From contig JAFKJK010000028.1 in assembly GCA_017306015.1 (NCBI GenBank), positions 1-64,000 of the forward strand: 64,000 nucleotides of DNA, in the 5' to 3' direction. A program made the translations under genes and the position numbers. Under the pieces are notes generated by a model. The model was not told where the DNA came from, did no database searches, and was given only the letters and a program-made list of their open reading frames with translations. The stretch is from Propionibacteriaceae bacterium. Its GTDB lineage: Bacteria; Actinomycetota; Actinomycetes; Propionibacteriales; Propionibacteriaceae. Shown here piece by piece: positions 25,574-32,522 of this stretch. How positions within the stretch are numbered: the first letter of the stretch is position 1; every line of letters starts with the position of its first letter.

Positions 25574-26866
25574 ATGCCAGCTGCAAGCACCGCACCACGC
25601 ACGTTCGTGGTGGACGCCGCCGGCCACTGGATGCGCGGCGACGCAGCGGCCTCCTACCTGCGCGCCATCGCCGGCGGCCTGCCGACCGGCGGGGTGGACG
25701 TGTTCCAGCGCACCTGGGACGAGCAGGCCGCGCTCTACGACGCCTACCAGCACCACGGCGGCGTCGTCGCCGCGGCGCCGTCCTGGCACGCTCCGCACAT
25801 CGACGCGCGGGCGTTCGACTGCCACACCAAGGGCGCCGGGGGAGCCTACGATCCCAGCGCGGCGCACGCCTGGCTGACCAAGGGCGGGGACGGGTCCAGC
25901 AAGCCCAAGGCCTCAGAGCGGTTGCGCGCCCACGAGTACGGGTTCCGGCGGTCCGTGCCGTCCGAGCGGTGGCACTTCGAGTACCGGCCCGACCTGGACA
26001 CCCATCGCGCCGCCGACCTCGCCAAGCGGCTGGCGGCGCTCGGCTTCACCTCGGTGGCCGCCTTCCAGCGGTCGGCCGGGCTGGAGGACGACGGCAAGGA
26101 CGGCCCGTACACCTGGGCCGCACTGCTGGGTGCCGACTACCCGTCCCCGGGTGATCCTGCCCGCGTCCCCGTGCCCGACCCGCCGTCCGGGCCTCCTGCA
26201 CCCGTCGACTTCCGCGCCGCGACCTACAACGCGCAACTGCAGCACTTCGGCGGCGGTCCCGTCGCGAACAACGCCGTCTTCGTCCAGGACACCCTGCGCT
26301 GCTCCGTCCTGTCGGCCCAGGAGGTGGACGAGCCCGCCCGCGATTCCATCCGCGCCGCAACCGGCGCCAAGGTGTGGGCCTACAAGACCATCGGCCTGTT
26401 CTGGGATCCGGCAAAGTACAGCCACGGTGACCGCATCGAACTCGACCTCGGAACCGCGTACCACGGCATGATCGCCACGCAACTGACCAGCCTCAAGAAC
26501 GGCAACACCTTCGTCGCCGCGTCCGTCCACATCCGGTCCCGGGGTGCGTTCGGCTCGGACGCCGCCGCCACCGCCGGCAAGAAGGCCGACACCAAGAAAG
26601 TCGTCGCGGCACTGGCCGGGTTCCCGCGGGTCATGATCGGCGGCGACTGGTCCAGCAACGCACGCGACAGGATGGAAGCCGCCGGCTACACCCTCGCCAC
26701 CCCGTTCGTCGACAGCTACAACGAGCCCGGAATCCAGCTGACGGACGCGGTCTTCGTCAGAGGCATCACCGTCCGTCCCGGCGGCCAGGAGCACGAGACC
26801 GACGCCAGCGACCACGACGGACTCGTCGCCAGGCTCACCCTGGCCGCACCGGGGGCGCCGGCATAG
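25574..26866 (+). CDS. Fusion protein: M15-type peptidase, peptidoglycan-binding and EEP nuclease domains
   Basis: 430 residues from ATG 25574, with a strong GAGGAGG ribosome site. Residues 10-140 resemble an M15/VanY peptidase: HIDARAFD (H75, D82) and SERWHFEY (E131, H134) supply the zinc and catalytic positions. Residues 145-188 (LGFTSVAAFQRSAGLEDDGK) look like a peptidoglycan-binding domain. After a Pro-rich linker, residues 212-430 form an endonuclease/exonuclease/phosphatase domain with ATYNAQ, LSAQEVD, AASVHIRS, IGGDWSSN and SDHDG, so every catalytic position is kept. There is no signal peptide. Phage-type lysin origin is likely for the first half; the nuclease fusion is unusual. Confidence 0.75.
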   Translation: MPAASTAPRTFVVDAAGHWMRGDAAASYLRAIAGGLPTGGVDVFQRTWDEQAALYDAYQHHGGVVAAAPSWHAPHIDARAFDCHTKGAGGAYDPSAAHAWLTKGGDGSSKPKASERLRAHEYGFRRSVPSERWHFEYRPDLDTHRAADLAKRLAALGFTSVAAFQRSAGLEDDGKDGPYTWAALLGADYPSPGDPARVPVPDPPSGPPAPVDFRAATYNAQLQHFGGGPVANNAVFVQDTLRCSVLSAQEVDEPARDSIRAATGAKVWAYKTIGLFWDPAKYSHGDRIELDLGTAYHGMIATQLTSLKNGNTFVAASVHIRSRGAFGSDAAATAGKKADTKKVVAALAGFPRVMIGGDWSSNARDRMEAAGYTLATPFVDSYNEPGIQLTDAVFVRGITVRPGGQEHETDASDHDGLVARLTLAAPGAPA

Positions 26867-26922
26867 CCGGCAGGGCTCCGGCGCCGCTGCGTTCGTCGCC
26901 AGGCTCTGGTAGCCATGACGGC

Positions 26923-27426
26923 ATGACGATCGTGCTCGTCGAGGGCGAAAGCGATGCCGTCGCGGTGCGGACGCTCGCCGCCAGGCTCAGCCTGCCAACA
27001 CCGCGGGTCGTCCCGGTCGGCGGCTCGAAGGGCGCTCGTCGGGCGGTCGACGAGTTCGCCGGCGTCCGGCTGGTCGGGCTGGTGGACGCGGCCGAGCGAC
27101 GCGACTTCGAGCGGGTGCTCGAGGTGGTCTTCGTTTGCGACCCGGATCTGGAGGCCGAGTTCGTCCGTGCCCTCGGCGTGGACGGTGTCGAGGCGGTGAT
27201 CGCTCAGCAGGGCGAACTGGAGTCCTTCCGCCGGCTGCAGGAGCAGCCCTTCCAGCGCGCGCGGACGCCGGAGCAGCAACTGGCCCGCTTCTTCGGCGGC
27301 CGCAGCGGCAACAAGGTCCGCTACGCCCGGTTGCTCGCCGAAGCGGTGGCGCTCGACCGCGTCCCGCCTCCGCTGGGCGCGCTCTTGGCGAGCTTGTCCA
27401 GTCTGCCGCCAGGGACGTCCGCGTAG
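26923..27426 (+). CDS. TOPRIM-domain protein (OLD-like C-terminal domain alone)
   Basis: 167 residues. It opens with IVLVEGESDAVAVRTLAARL, the first TOPRIM motif with the catalytic Glu as in OLD-family nucleases. LVGLVDAAERRDF supplies the second acidic segment (normally DxD; here only one Asp is seen). QQLARFFGGRSGNKVRYARL near the end resembles the region that follows TOPRIM in such proteins. No ATPase domain precedes it. It starts 56 bases after the fusion lysin/nuclease. Function is unknown. Confidence 0.65.
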   Translation: MTIVLVEGESDAVAVRTLAARLSLPTPRVVPVGGSKGARRAVDEFAGVRLVGLVDAAERRDFERVLEVVFVCDPDLEAEFVRALGVDGVEAVIAQQGELESFRRLQEQPFQRARTPEQQLARFFGGRSGNKVRYARLLAEAVALDRVPPPLGALLASLSSLPPGTSA

Positions 27427-27435
27427 CCTGTTGCG

Positions 27436-27819
27436 ATGGGCGTACGGATGAGTGAGTTGGTGCTGGAGAGCCGGGATCCGCAGCGGCTCGCGGACTTCTG
27501 GTGCGAGGTGCTCGGCTTCGAGATCGTCGGCCGCGAGGACGACGGCGGGATCGAGATCGGTCCGGCCGCCGGGTTCGGTGGCCTTCAGCCGACGATCATC
27601 CTCAGCCCCAACGCCGATCCGCAGCGCTCACGCGGGCGTCTGCACATCGATGTCAGCCCGGTCGGGGACGCGACCCGATCGGCTGAAGTCGAGCGCATCC
27701 TGAGGGCCGGCGGACGCCACGCCGACATCGGCCAGCTCGGCACCGAGCCCTGGACGGTCATGCAGGATCCCGAGGGCAACGTCTTCTGCGTGCTGAACGC
27801 GCCGATCCCAGTCGTGTAG
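27436..27819 (+). CDS. VOC-superfamily (glyoxalase-like) protein
   Basis: 127 residues. ELVLESRDPQRLADFWCEVL then GFEIVGREDDGGIEIG, and at the end LGTEPWTVMQDPEGNVFCVL, which is the 'DPEGNxF' signature of the VOC fold. RGRLHIDVSP provides the central metal-ligand region (H74 area). These small dimers bind a metal and act on diverse small molecules or give resistance. Substrate unknown. It starts ten bases after the TOPRIM gene. Confidence 0.85.
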   Translation: MGVRMSELVLESRDPQRLADFWCEVLGFEIVGREDDGGIEIGPAAGFGGLQPTIILSPNADPQRSRGRLHIDVSPVGDATRSAEVERILRAGGRHADIGQLGTEPWTVMQDPEGNVFCVLNAPIPVV

Positions 27820-27910
27820 CGCCCTTCGTCGCGCACGCTGACCAGGCCCTGGGTATCCAGCCGGGGCTCACGGTGCGGCGGTGATTGAGTTGGCTTCTTG
27901 GCTGCCGGGG

Positions 27911-27932
27911 GTCCCGGGTCGGGGCCCGGGAC
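27911..27932. repeat. Perfect hairpin between convergent genes
   Basis: GTCCCGGG (27911-27918) pairs with CCCGGGAC (27925-27932) over TCGGGG. It belongs to a dispersed palindrome type related in sequence to the copies inside the NERD gene, and lies between the convergent VOC and Doc genes, where it could also end transcripts. Confidence 0.65.
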
Positions 27933-27962
27933 GACGTCTGAGAGTCCACCCGGCGTCATCGG

Positions 27963-28325
27963 TCAATGCCACTGCGCGAGGCGTGCCGCGACTTCTTGGT
28001 AGCTCGTGCTGCCACCGGCGACTGCGATGACCAGGTCGTAGGCATCGTCGTCCGGTGCGTCGAGGCTGATGTCGTTCAGGCCGTAGAACACGACGGTCGC
28101 CAGCCATCCGATGCGCTTGTTGCCGTCCACCAGCGCGTTGTTGCGTACCAATGACTCCAGCAGGACGGCCGCCTTCTCGTCGATGCCCGGGTACGCGTCG
28201 GTTCCGAAAACCGTGACCTGTGGTCTGTGCACCGCCGAATCGAGGAGGCCGACATCCCGGATCGGGCCGACGCGAAGATCCTCGACAAGGGCGAGGACGT
28301 CTTCGAGGGCGAGGTACTCGATCAA
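27963..28325 (-). CDS. doc: Doc-family toxin (Fic fold), motif His replaced by Asn
   Basis: 120 residues from a TTG that overlaps the antitoxin stop (TTGA). It starts IEYLALEDVLALVEDLRVG as in Doc proteins and has SLVRNNALVDGNKRIGWLAT. The Fic motif is HxFx(D/E)GNKR; here it reads NALVDGNKR, so the catalytic His position is Asn while the rest is kept. Doc phosphorylates EF-Tu with ATP in known cases. The substitution may leave it inactive or altered. The upstream RHH protein is its antitoxin. Confidence 0.88.
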   Translation of the reverse strand: MIEYLALEDVLALVEDLRVGPIRDVGLLDSAVHRPQVTVFGTDAYPGIDEKAAVLLESLVRNNALVDGNKRIGWLATVVFYGLNDISLDAPDDDAYDLVIAVAGGSTSYQEVAARLAQWH

Positions 28326-28525
28326 TGCCCGAGCCGGTCAAGCAGTTCGGCGTAGCGCTCCCGCGCCGCCGCCGACAGCGAGGCCACTTTGTCACGGCGC
28401 AGTCGGCGGGACGCCGCCTCGTGGATCGCGCGGACGGTCGCCTCCTGCTTGCTCACCCCGTCCGCCTCCGCGAGGAGGGCGAGCGCCTGCTCGTCCTCAG
28501 GGCTCAAGCGCAACGTCATTGCCAT
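28322..28525 (-). CDS. RHH-type antitoxin of the Doc module
   Basis: 67 residues from ATG 28523-28525; a GTG at 28531 and an ATG at 28519 are alternatives. MTLRLSPEDEQALALLAEAD followed by VSKQEATVRAIHEAA is an RHH (CopG-like) domain rather than the classical Phd fold. Its stop overlaps the Doc start. A perfect inverted repeat lies just upstream of the start. Confidence 0.85.
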   Translation of the reverse strand: MAMTLRLSPEDEQALALLAEADGVSKQEATVRAIHEAASRRLRRDKVASLSAAARERYAELLDRLGH

Positions 28526-28533
28526 GCACACAT

Positions 28534-28550
28534 GATACCAGTGTGGTATC
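28534..28550. promoter_or_regulatory. Operator palindrome of the Doc antitoxin
   Basis: GATACCA and TGGTATC (28534-28540 and 28544-28550) are perfect inverted arms over the spacer GTG. They end 9 bases before the preferred start codon, fitting an autoregulatory site. Confidence 0.65.
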
Positions 28551-28568
28551 GAATCTCAGTTGGGAGGT

Positions 28569-29267
28569 TCAGTAGCCGCGCTCAGCCGCTGCGCCCGCGA
28601 CGATCGCCTTCCCTGCGCTCGTCCCGAGTAGGACGGCTCCGGCCCGCAGCAGCGAGGCTGCCTGCTCGTAGGACTTGATCGAGCCGGACGCCTTCACCTG
28701 GACGCCTCCGCGGACCTTGCCCGCCAGGTAGGCGATCGACGTCGGGTTGGCCACCTCGACCGCGCCCGAGCTGGCGTTCTTGAGGTAGGCGGCACCGGCT
28801 TCCATGGACAGCTCGACGGCCGCGTCCCGCTCGTCGGGGGTGAGCAGCGGCAGCTCCAGCATCACCTTCACCGGGACGCCGACCGCGACCACTCCGGCGA
28901 TGTCATCGCGGAACCGGTCGTACAGGCCGCTCTTCAGCCAGCCGACCTGGACGCCGATGTCGATCTGCTGCGCACCCAGCTCGACCAGGCTCTGCGCCTC
29001 GGCCGCCTTCCCGCGTGACGTCATCACCCCGCACGCCGGGAAGTCCAGCGCGGACGCGACCAGCACCCCCGTCCCGCGCAGCACCTCCACCACCTCGGGC
29101 ACCCACGAGCCGGGCACCATCGCCGCGTTGAAGCCGTAGCTGACCGCCTCCTCGGCGTGCTGGACGATCCGGTCGCGGGTGAGGCCGGTCTCGATCAGGG
29201 TGTGCTGGATGTACGGTGCGATGCTCGCCGGGCTGAGCGTGTCGAGGACCTTGCTGTCCAGTGCCAT
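28569..29267 (-). CDS. deoC: Deoxyribose-phosphate aldolase family protein
   Basis: 232 residues, a usual DeoC length. The TIM barrel keeps the Schiff-base Lys in AYLKNASSGAVEVANP (normally YVKTSTGF), the second Lys in VQVKASGSIKSYEQA and the Asp in QQIDIGVQVGWL. The blocks differ from textbook DeoC around the active site (NASSG instead of TSTGF), so the donor/acceptor may differ. It lies 28 bases after rbsK in the same direction, which fits breakdown of a phosphorylated (deoxy)ribose-like sugar to glyceraldehyde-3-phosphate and acetaldehyde. Confidence 0.88.
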   Translation of the reverse strand: MALDSKVLDTLSPASIAPYIQHTLIETGLTRDRIVQHAEEAVSYGFNAAMVPGSWVPEVVEVLRGTGVLVASALDFPACGVMTSRGKAAEAQSLVELGAQQIDIGVQVGWLKSGLYDRFRDDIAGVVAVGVPVKVMLELPLLTPDERDAAVELSMEAGAAYLKNASSGAVEVANPTSIAYLAGKVRGGVQVKASGSIKSYEQAASLLRAGAVLLGTSAGKAIVAGAAAERGY

Positions 29268-29295
29268 GTCGTCCTGTTCCTTCCTGGTTCTCCGG

Positions 29296-30219
29296 TCAGT
29301 GCGTGTCGTCCGCGAGCAGAGCCGCGATGTCCTCGGGGCGAGCGAGGCTCGGGATCACCTCGGCGATGCTCACCGCGTGCGCCCCGGCCGCCGCGGCGAA
29401 GCGGACGGCGTCGCGCAGGTCGTCGCCACGAGCCAGCGCGACCGCCAGTGCTCCGGTGAACGCGTCCCCGGCTCCCGTCGTGTCCACCACCTGCCGCGGC
29501 CGCACGGCCGGGACGCGGACGCGCGCCGTGCCTGGCTCGTCCACCAGACAGCCGTCCCCACCGAGCGTGACGATCGTCACCCCGGCGTACCGCCGCCTGA
29601 TGGCGTCCGCGCATTCCTCGGCCGAGGCGAGGCCGGTCTCGCCGGTCAGCCGCATCGCCTCGGTCTGGTTCGGCGTGACCACGTCCACCAGGCTCCACAG
29701 GTGAGCGTCCAGCGGCTCGGCCGGTGCGGGAGCCGGGTTCAGCAGCGTCCGCACCCCGTGTCGGCGCGCGAGCTCCAGCGCCCGCCGCGCCACCTCGACC
29801 GGGATCTCGAAGCCCGTCACCAGCAGGTCTGCCGCCGCGATCTCGTTCTCAAAGCGGTCCACCTCAGCGGGGGAGAGGGCATCCAGTGCGCCCGGCGCGA
29901 TCGCGATCTTGTTCTCGCCGGTGCTGTCGACCAGGATCATGCCCACCATCGTGGCCGCGTCCGCCGCGACGACGTGGTCGTGCGCGATGCCCTCCGCGCG
30001 CCACAGCTCGCGGGCGGCGTCCCCGAACGCGTCCCGGCCGACGGCGGTCAGCAGCGACACCTTCGCGCCCAGTCGGGCCGCCGCGACCGCCTGGTTCGAG
30101 CCCTTCCCTCCGTGCCCGGACGAGAACGTCCCGGCCGACACGGTCTCGCCGGCTTCCGGCGCGCGCTGGACGCGCATCGTCAGCCCGACGCCGTAGCTCC
30201 CGACCACCGCGATCCGCAT
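29296..30219 (-). CDS. rbsK: Ribokinase (PfkB family)
   Basis: 307 residues. SGHGGKGSNQAVAAARLGAK near residue 35 is the substrate-binding PfkB signature 1, and PRQVVDTTGAGDAFTGALAV near residue 240 holds the catalytic Asp and the anion-hole GAGD. LLNPAPAPAEP is a typical ribokinase segment. It phosphorylates a pentose with ATP and feeds the downstream DeoC-type aldolase. A 20-codon frame with two Cys precedes it by three bases. Confidence 0.92.
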   Translation of the reverse strand: MRIAVVGSYGVGLTMRVQRAPEAGETVSAGTFSSGHGGKGSNQAVAAARLGAKVSLLTAVGRDAFGDAARELWRAEGIAHDHVVAADAATMVGMILVDSTGENKIAIAPGALDALSPAEVDRFENEIAAADLLVTGFEIPVEVARRALELARRHGVRTLLNPAPAPAEPLDAHLWSLVDVVTPNQTEAMRLTGETGLASAEECADAIRRRYAGVTIVTLGGDGCLVDEPGTARVRVPAVRPRQVVDTTGAGDAFTGALAVALARGDDLRDAVRFAAAAGAHAVSIAEVIPSLARPEDIAALLADDTH

Positions 30220-30222
30220 GGC

Positions 30223-30285
30223 TCAGCCACGTCCCCGGACGAGACGCCAGCCCCGAATCGCGTAGTGGCAGCAGGTGTGGGACAT
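30223..30285 (-). CDS. Possible short Cys-containing leader peptide before rbsK
   Basis: 20 codons: MSHTCCHYAIRGWRLVRGRG. TAGGGT lies 7 bases before the ATG, the usual distance for a -10 box of a leaderless actinobacterial mRNA. The stop is 3 bases before the rbsK start. Two adjacent Cys codons and the position are suggestive of a translated leader or attenuator, but no pairing structure was worked out and no homologue is known to me. Confidence 0.35.
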   Translation of the reverse strand: MSHTCCHYAIRGWRLVRGRG

Positions 30286-30341
30286 GCCGAGCACCCTACC
30301 GGCCGTCGGTCCCCGGCGGCATGCCACCCTTCGGAAAGCTG

Positions 30342-30752
30342 CTACTCCCCGCTCGTCCGCGGCGCGCCGAGCAGCCGTTGCAGGAGTTGGGCGGCGGGCA
30401 GATCGGCCGGCGCCCAGTCGAGGGACGCCAGCTCGTCGGGACGCAGCCAGCACCCGTCCGTGTGCTCCGACAGCTGGGGCGAGCCCGTCCGGATGGTGCA
30501 CAGGAGCGTGGTCAGCGTGACGTCGGCGAACGGGTAGCGGTGCTCGGTCCGCGCGACTTCCTGCCCGACGTCGATCGCGCAGCCGAGTTCCTCGCGGATC
30601 TCGCGGGCCAGTGCTTCCTGGTGGGTCTCCCCGGGCTCCACCTTGCCGCCCGGAAACTCCCACAGCCCGGCCAGGGGTCCCGTGCCGCGCTGCGTGCAGA
30701 ACACGCGTCCCGCTTCGACGATGACGGCCCCGACGACCTCCAGCCGCTCCAT
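30342..30752 (-). CDS. Nudix hydrolase, MutT-like
   Basis: 136 residues. The Nudix box GGKVEPGETHQEALAREIRE followed by ELG is complete, with both Glu of REIREE for metal binding. The upstream strand VVGAVIVEAGRVFCTQRG and FPGGKVE fit (8-oxo-)dGTP diphosphatases that clean the nucleotide pool. Substrate assignment is by resemblance only. It lies between rbsK and the Gfo/Idh/MocA gene, all on the minus strand. Confidence 0.9.
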   Translation of the reverse strand: MERLEVVGAVIVEAGRVFCTQRGTGPLAGLWEFPGGKVEPGETHQEALAREIREELGCAIDVGQEVARTEHRYPFADVTLTTLLCTIRTGSPQLSEHTDGCWLRPDELASLDWAPADLPAAQLLQRLLGAPRTSGE

Positions 30753-30761
30753 CCGCGCAGC

Positions 30762-31772
30762 CTACGCGGGCCGCGCCTTCGACTCCCGGAGCGGGAGGCC
30801 GGCCAGCCGGTAGGCCTCGTCGACGTAGTCCATGTTGGTGATCGCGTTGGCGAGGTCGGTGGGGAAGATCGCACCCTCGCGGACGGCGGCCTCCATCGCC
30901 CGAAGCTGGTGGGTGTAGGTCGACGTCGTGCCGTGGTGCTCGACGGTCTCGGTGCCGTCGACGGTGACGATCAGCCGGTCGTCGCCGGTCAGGTCGATGA
31001 AGTTCGGCTGCCGGATCGTCCCCCGCGTCCCGGTGACCAGGATCGAGGTGTCGGCCGGACCCTCCAGGCTCGACTCGAGCACCGCTCGGGCTCCGTTCGG
31101 CAGGACAGCCTCGACGTGGGCGGTCGCATCGATTCGGGAGTCCGCCGCCGCGTTCGCCGTCGCCGTCGCCGAGCGGAGCTCCAGCGTCCCGCCAAGGGCT
31201 GCGGCGACGTCCCGTCCCACGTGCAGGGTGTAGCAACCCAGGTCCATCAGCGAGCCACCCGCCAGCGGCCACGACCAGCGGATATCGGCCAGGTTCGAGC
31301 AGTCGAACTTCATGTCGACGCGCAGCTCGGTGACCTCGCCGATCGCGCCGGTGCCGACCAGTTCGAGCAGCCGCAGGTAGGTGGGGTGGTAACGGTGGTG
31401 GAAACCCTCGAAGACCACCAGCCCGGACGGGTTGGGCTCCCCGGCCACCAGCCGGGCCTCGTCCGCATTGCTGCCGAACGGCTTCTCCGACAGCACGTGC
31501 TTGCCCGCGCGCAGCGCCGCCAGCGTCCAGCGGACGTGCTCGCTGTTCGGGCTCGGGTTGTACACGACCTCGACCTCGGGGTCGGCCAGCAACTCCTCGT
31601 AGCTGCCGTACGCCTTGGCGATGCTGTGCGTCCGGGCGTAGTCCTGGGCCCGGCCGAGGTCGCGCGCTGCCACCGCCACGACCTCCGCGCCGATCGACCG
31701 CGCCGGCCTGACCACGGCCCGCTCTGCGATCTGCGCTGCTCCCAGGATCCCGATCCGAACCGGCTCTGTCAT
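30762..31772 (-). CDS. Gfo/Idh/MocA family oxidoreductase
   Basis: 336 residues. The Rossmann start RIGILGAAQIAERAVVRPAR is followed by EVVYNPSPNSEHVRWTLAAL, and GKHVLSEKPFGSNADEARL carries the EKP motif. GSLMDLGCYTLHVGRD includes the Asp/Gly/Tyr-His active-site segment. It uses NAD(P) to oxidise or reduce a sugar or cyclitol. It ends ten bases before the Nudix gene. Substrate unknown. Confidence 0.9.
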   Translation of the reverse strand: MTEPVRIGILGAAQIAERAVVRPARSIGAEVVAVAARDLGRAQDYARTHSIAKAYGSYEELLADPEVEVVYNPSPNSEHVRWTLAALRAGKHVLSEKPFGSNADEARLVAGEPNPSGLVVFEGFHHRYHPTYLRLLELVGTGAIGEVTELRVDMKFDCSNLADIRWSWPLAGGSLMDLGCYTLHVGRDVAAALGGTLELRSATATANAAADSRIDATAHVEAVLPNGARAVLESSLEGPADTSILVTGTRGTIRQPNFIDLTGDDRLIVTVDGTETVEHHGTTSTYTHQLRAMEAAVREGAIFPTDLANAITNMDYVDEAYRLAGLPLRESKARPA

Positions 31773-31892
31773 CAGTTCTCCTCCGTCGCCCCGAAGGTAT
31801 CAGGGTGGGCCCCGGTCTTCGCCCGCCCGCCAGCGGACGCCGCAGCCCGAGCATCGTTAGGGTGGCCGAGGTCAGAGGAGACGGAGGCGACC

Positions 31893-32393
31893 ATGACCCA
31901 ACCCCAGTGGCCCGACCTGGCGTACCGGCCCGCGAGCGGTGGCCCGGACGCCCCGATCCACACCCAGCTCGTCGTCGACTGCGACGACCCGCAGGCCCAG
32001 GCCGCGTTCTGGGCGGCCGCGCTCGGCTACCTGGTCGAGGACGCCCACGACCTGGTGGAGGCCGTCCTCGCCGCCGGGTACGCCGACCGGGAGCGGGACA
32101 CCGTCGAGGTCGACGGCCGACTCGCCTTTCGCATGGGCACCGGAATCAAGCACCCCGACGACGTGGACGGGCCGCGCGGCACCGGCCGGCGGATCCTGTT
32201 CCAGGCCGTTCCCGACCGGGCCGGCGGCAAGAACAAGCTGCACCTCGACCTGAACGTCGGCCGCGACCGGATCGACGCGGAGGTCGCCCGGCTGACCGCC
32301 CTCGGCGCCACCGAGCGGTACCGGGTGGATGAGCCGGGAGCCTTTCACACCACGATGGCCGACCCGGAGGGCAACCTGTTCTGCGTGCAGTGA
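31893..32393 (+). CDS. VOC-superfamily (glyoxalase-like) protein
   Basis: 166 residues from ATG 31893 with GGAGG upstream. THTQLVVDCDDPQAQAAFWA then AALGYLVED, RGTGRRILFQAVPDRAGGKN followed by KLHLDLNVGRDRI, and TTMADPEGNLFCVQ at the end. The pattern fits the 'glyoxalase-like domain' proteins of Actinobacteria. Substrate unknown. It is convergent with the amine-dehydrogenase-like gene, with a long palindrome between. Confidence 0.85.
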   Translation: MTQPQWPDLAYRPASGGPDAPIHTQLVVDCDDPQAQAAFWAAALGYLVEDAHDLVEAVLAAGYADRERDTVEVDGRLAFRMGTGIKHPDDVDGPRGTGRRILFQAVPDRAGGKNKLHLDLNVGRDRIDAEVARLTALGATERYRVDEPGAFHTTMADPEGNLFCVQ

Positions 32394-32421
32394 CCGCGGC
32401 AACGTGCGACGACCGCGACTG

Positions 32422-32499
32422 GTGACACGTTCGCCCCATCAGTGAACGAAACCGGCCCGATCCGGGCGTCTTGGCTCACTGATGGTGCAAACGTGTCAC
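32422..32499. terminator. Long imperfect palindrome between convergent genes
   Basis: GTGACACGTT and CCATCAGTGA (32422-32445) face TCACTGATGG and AACGTGTCAC (32476-32499); 22 of 24 positions pair over a 30-base loop. Lying between two convergent stops it may end transcripts from both sides. The shape and clean ends also fit a miniature dispersed element. Confidence 0.6.
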
Positions 32500-32522
32500 C
32501 TGGATCGAGCCCCCGTCCGGAA

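Noticed and set aside
29724..31892. Long plus-strand frame leading into the VOC gene at 31893
   Set aside because: It is antisense to rbsK, the Nudix gene and the Gfo/Idh/MocA gene; the VOC domain starts at the ATG 31893 with its own ribosome site.
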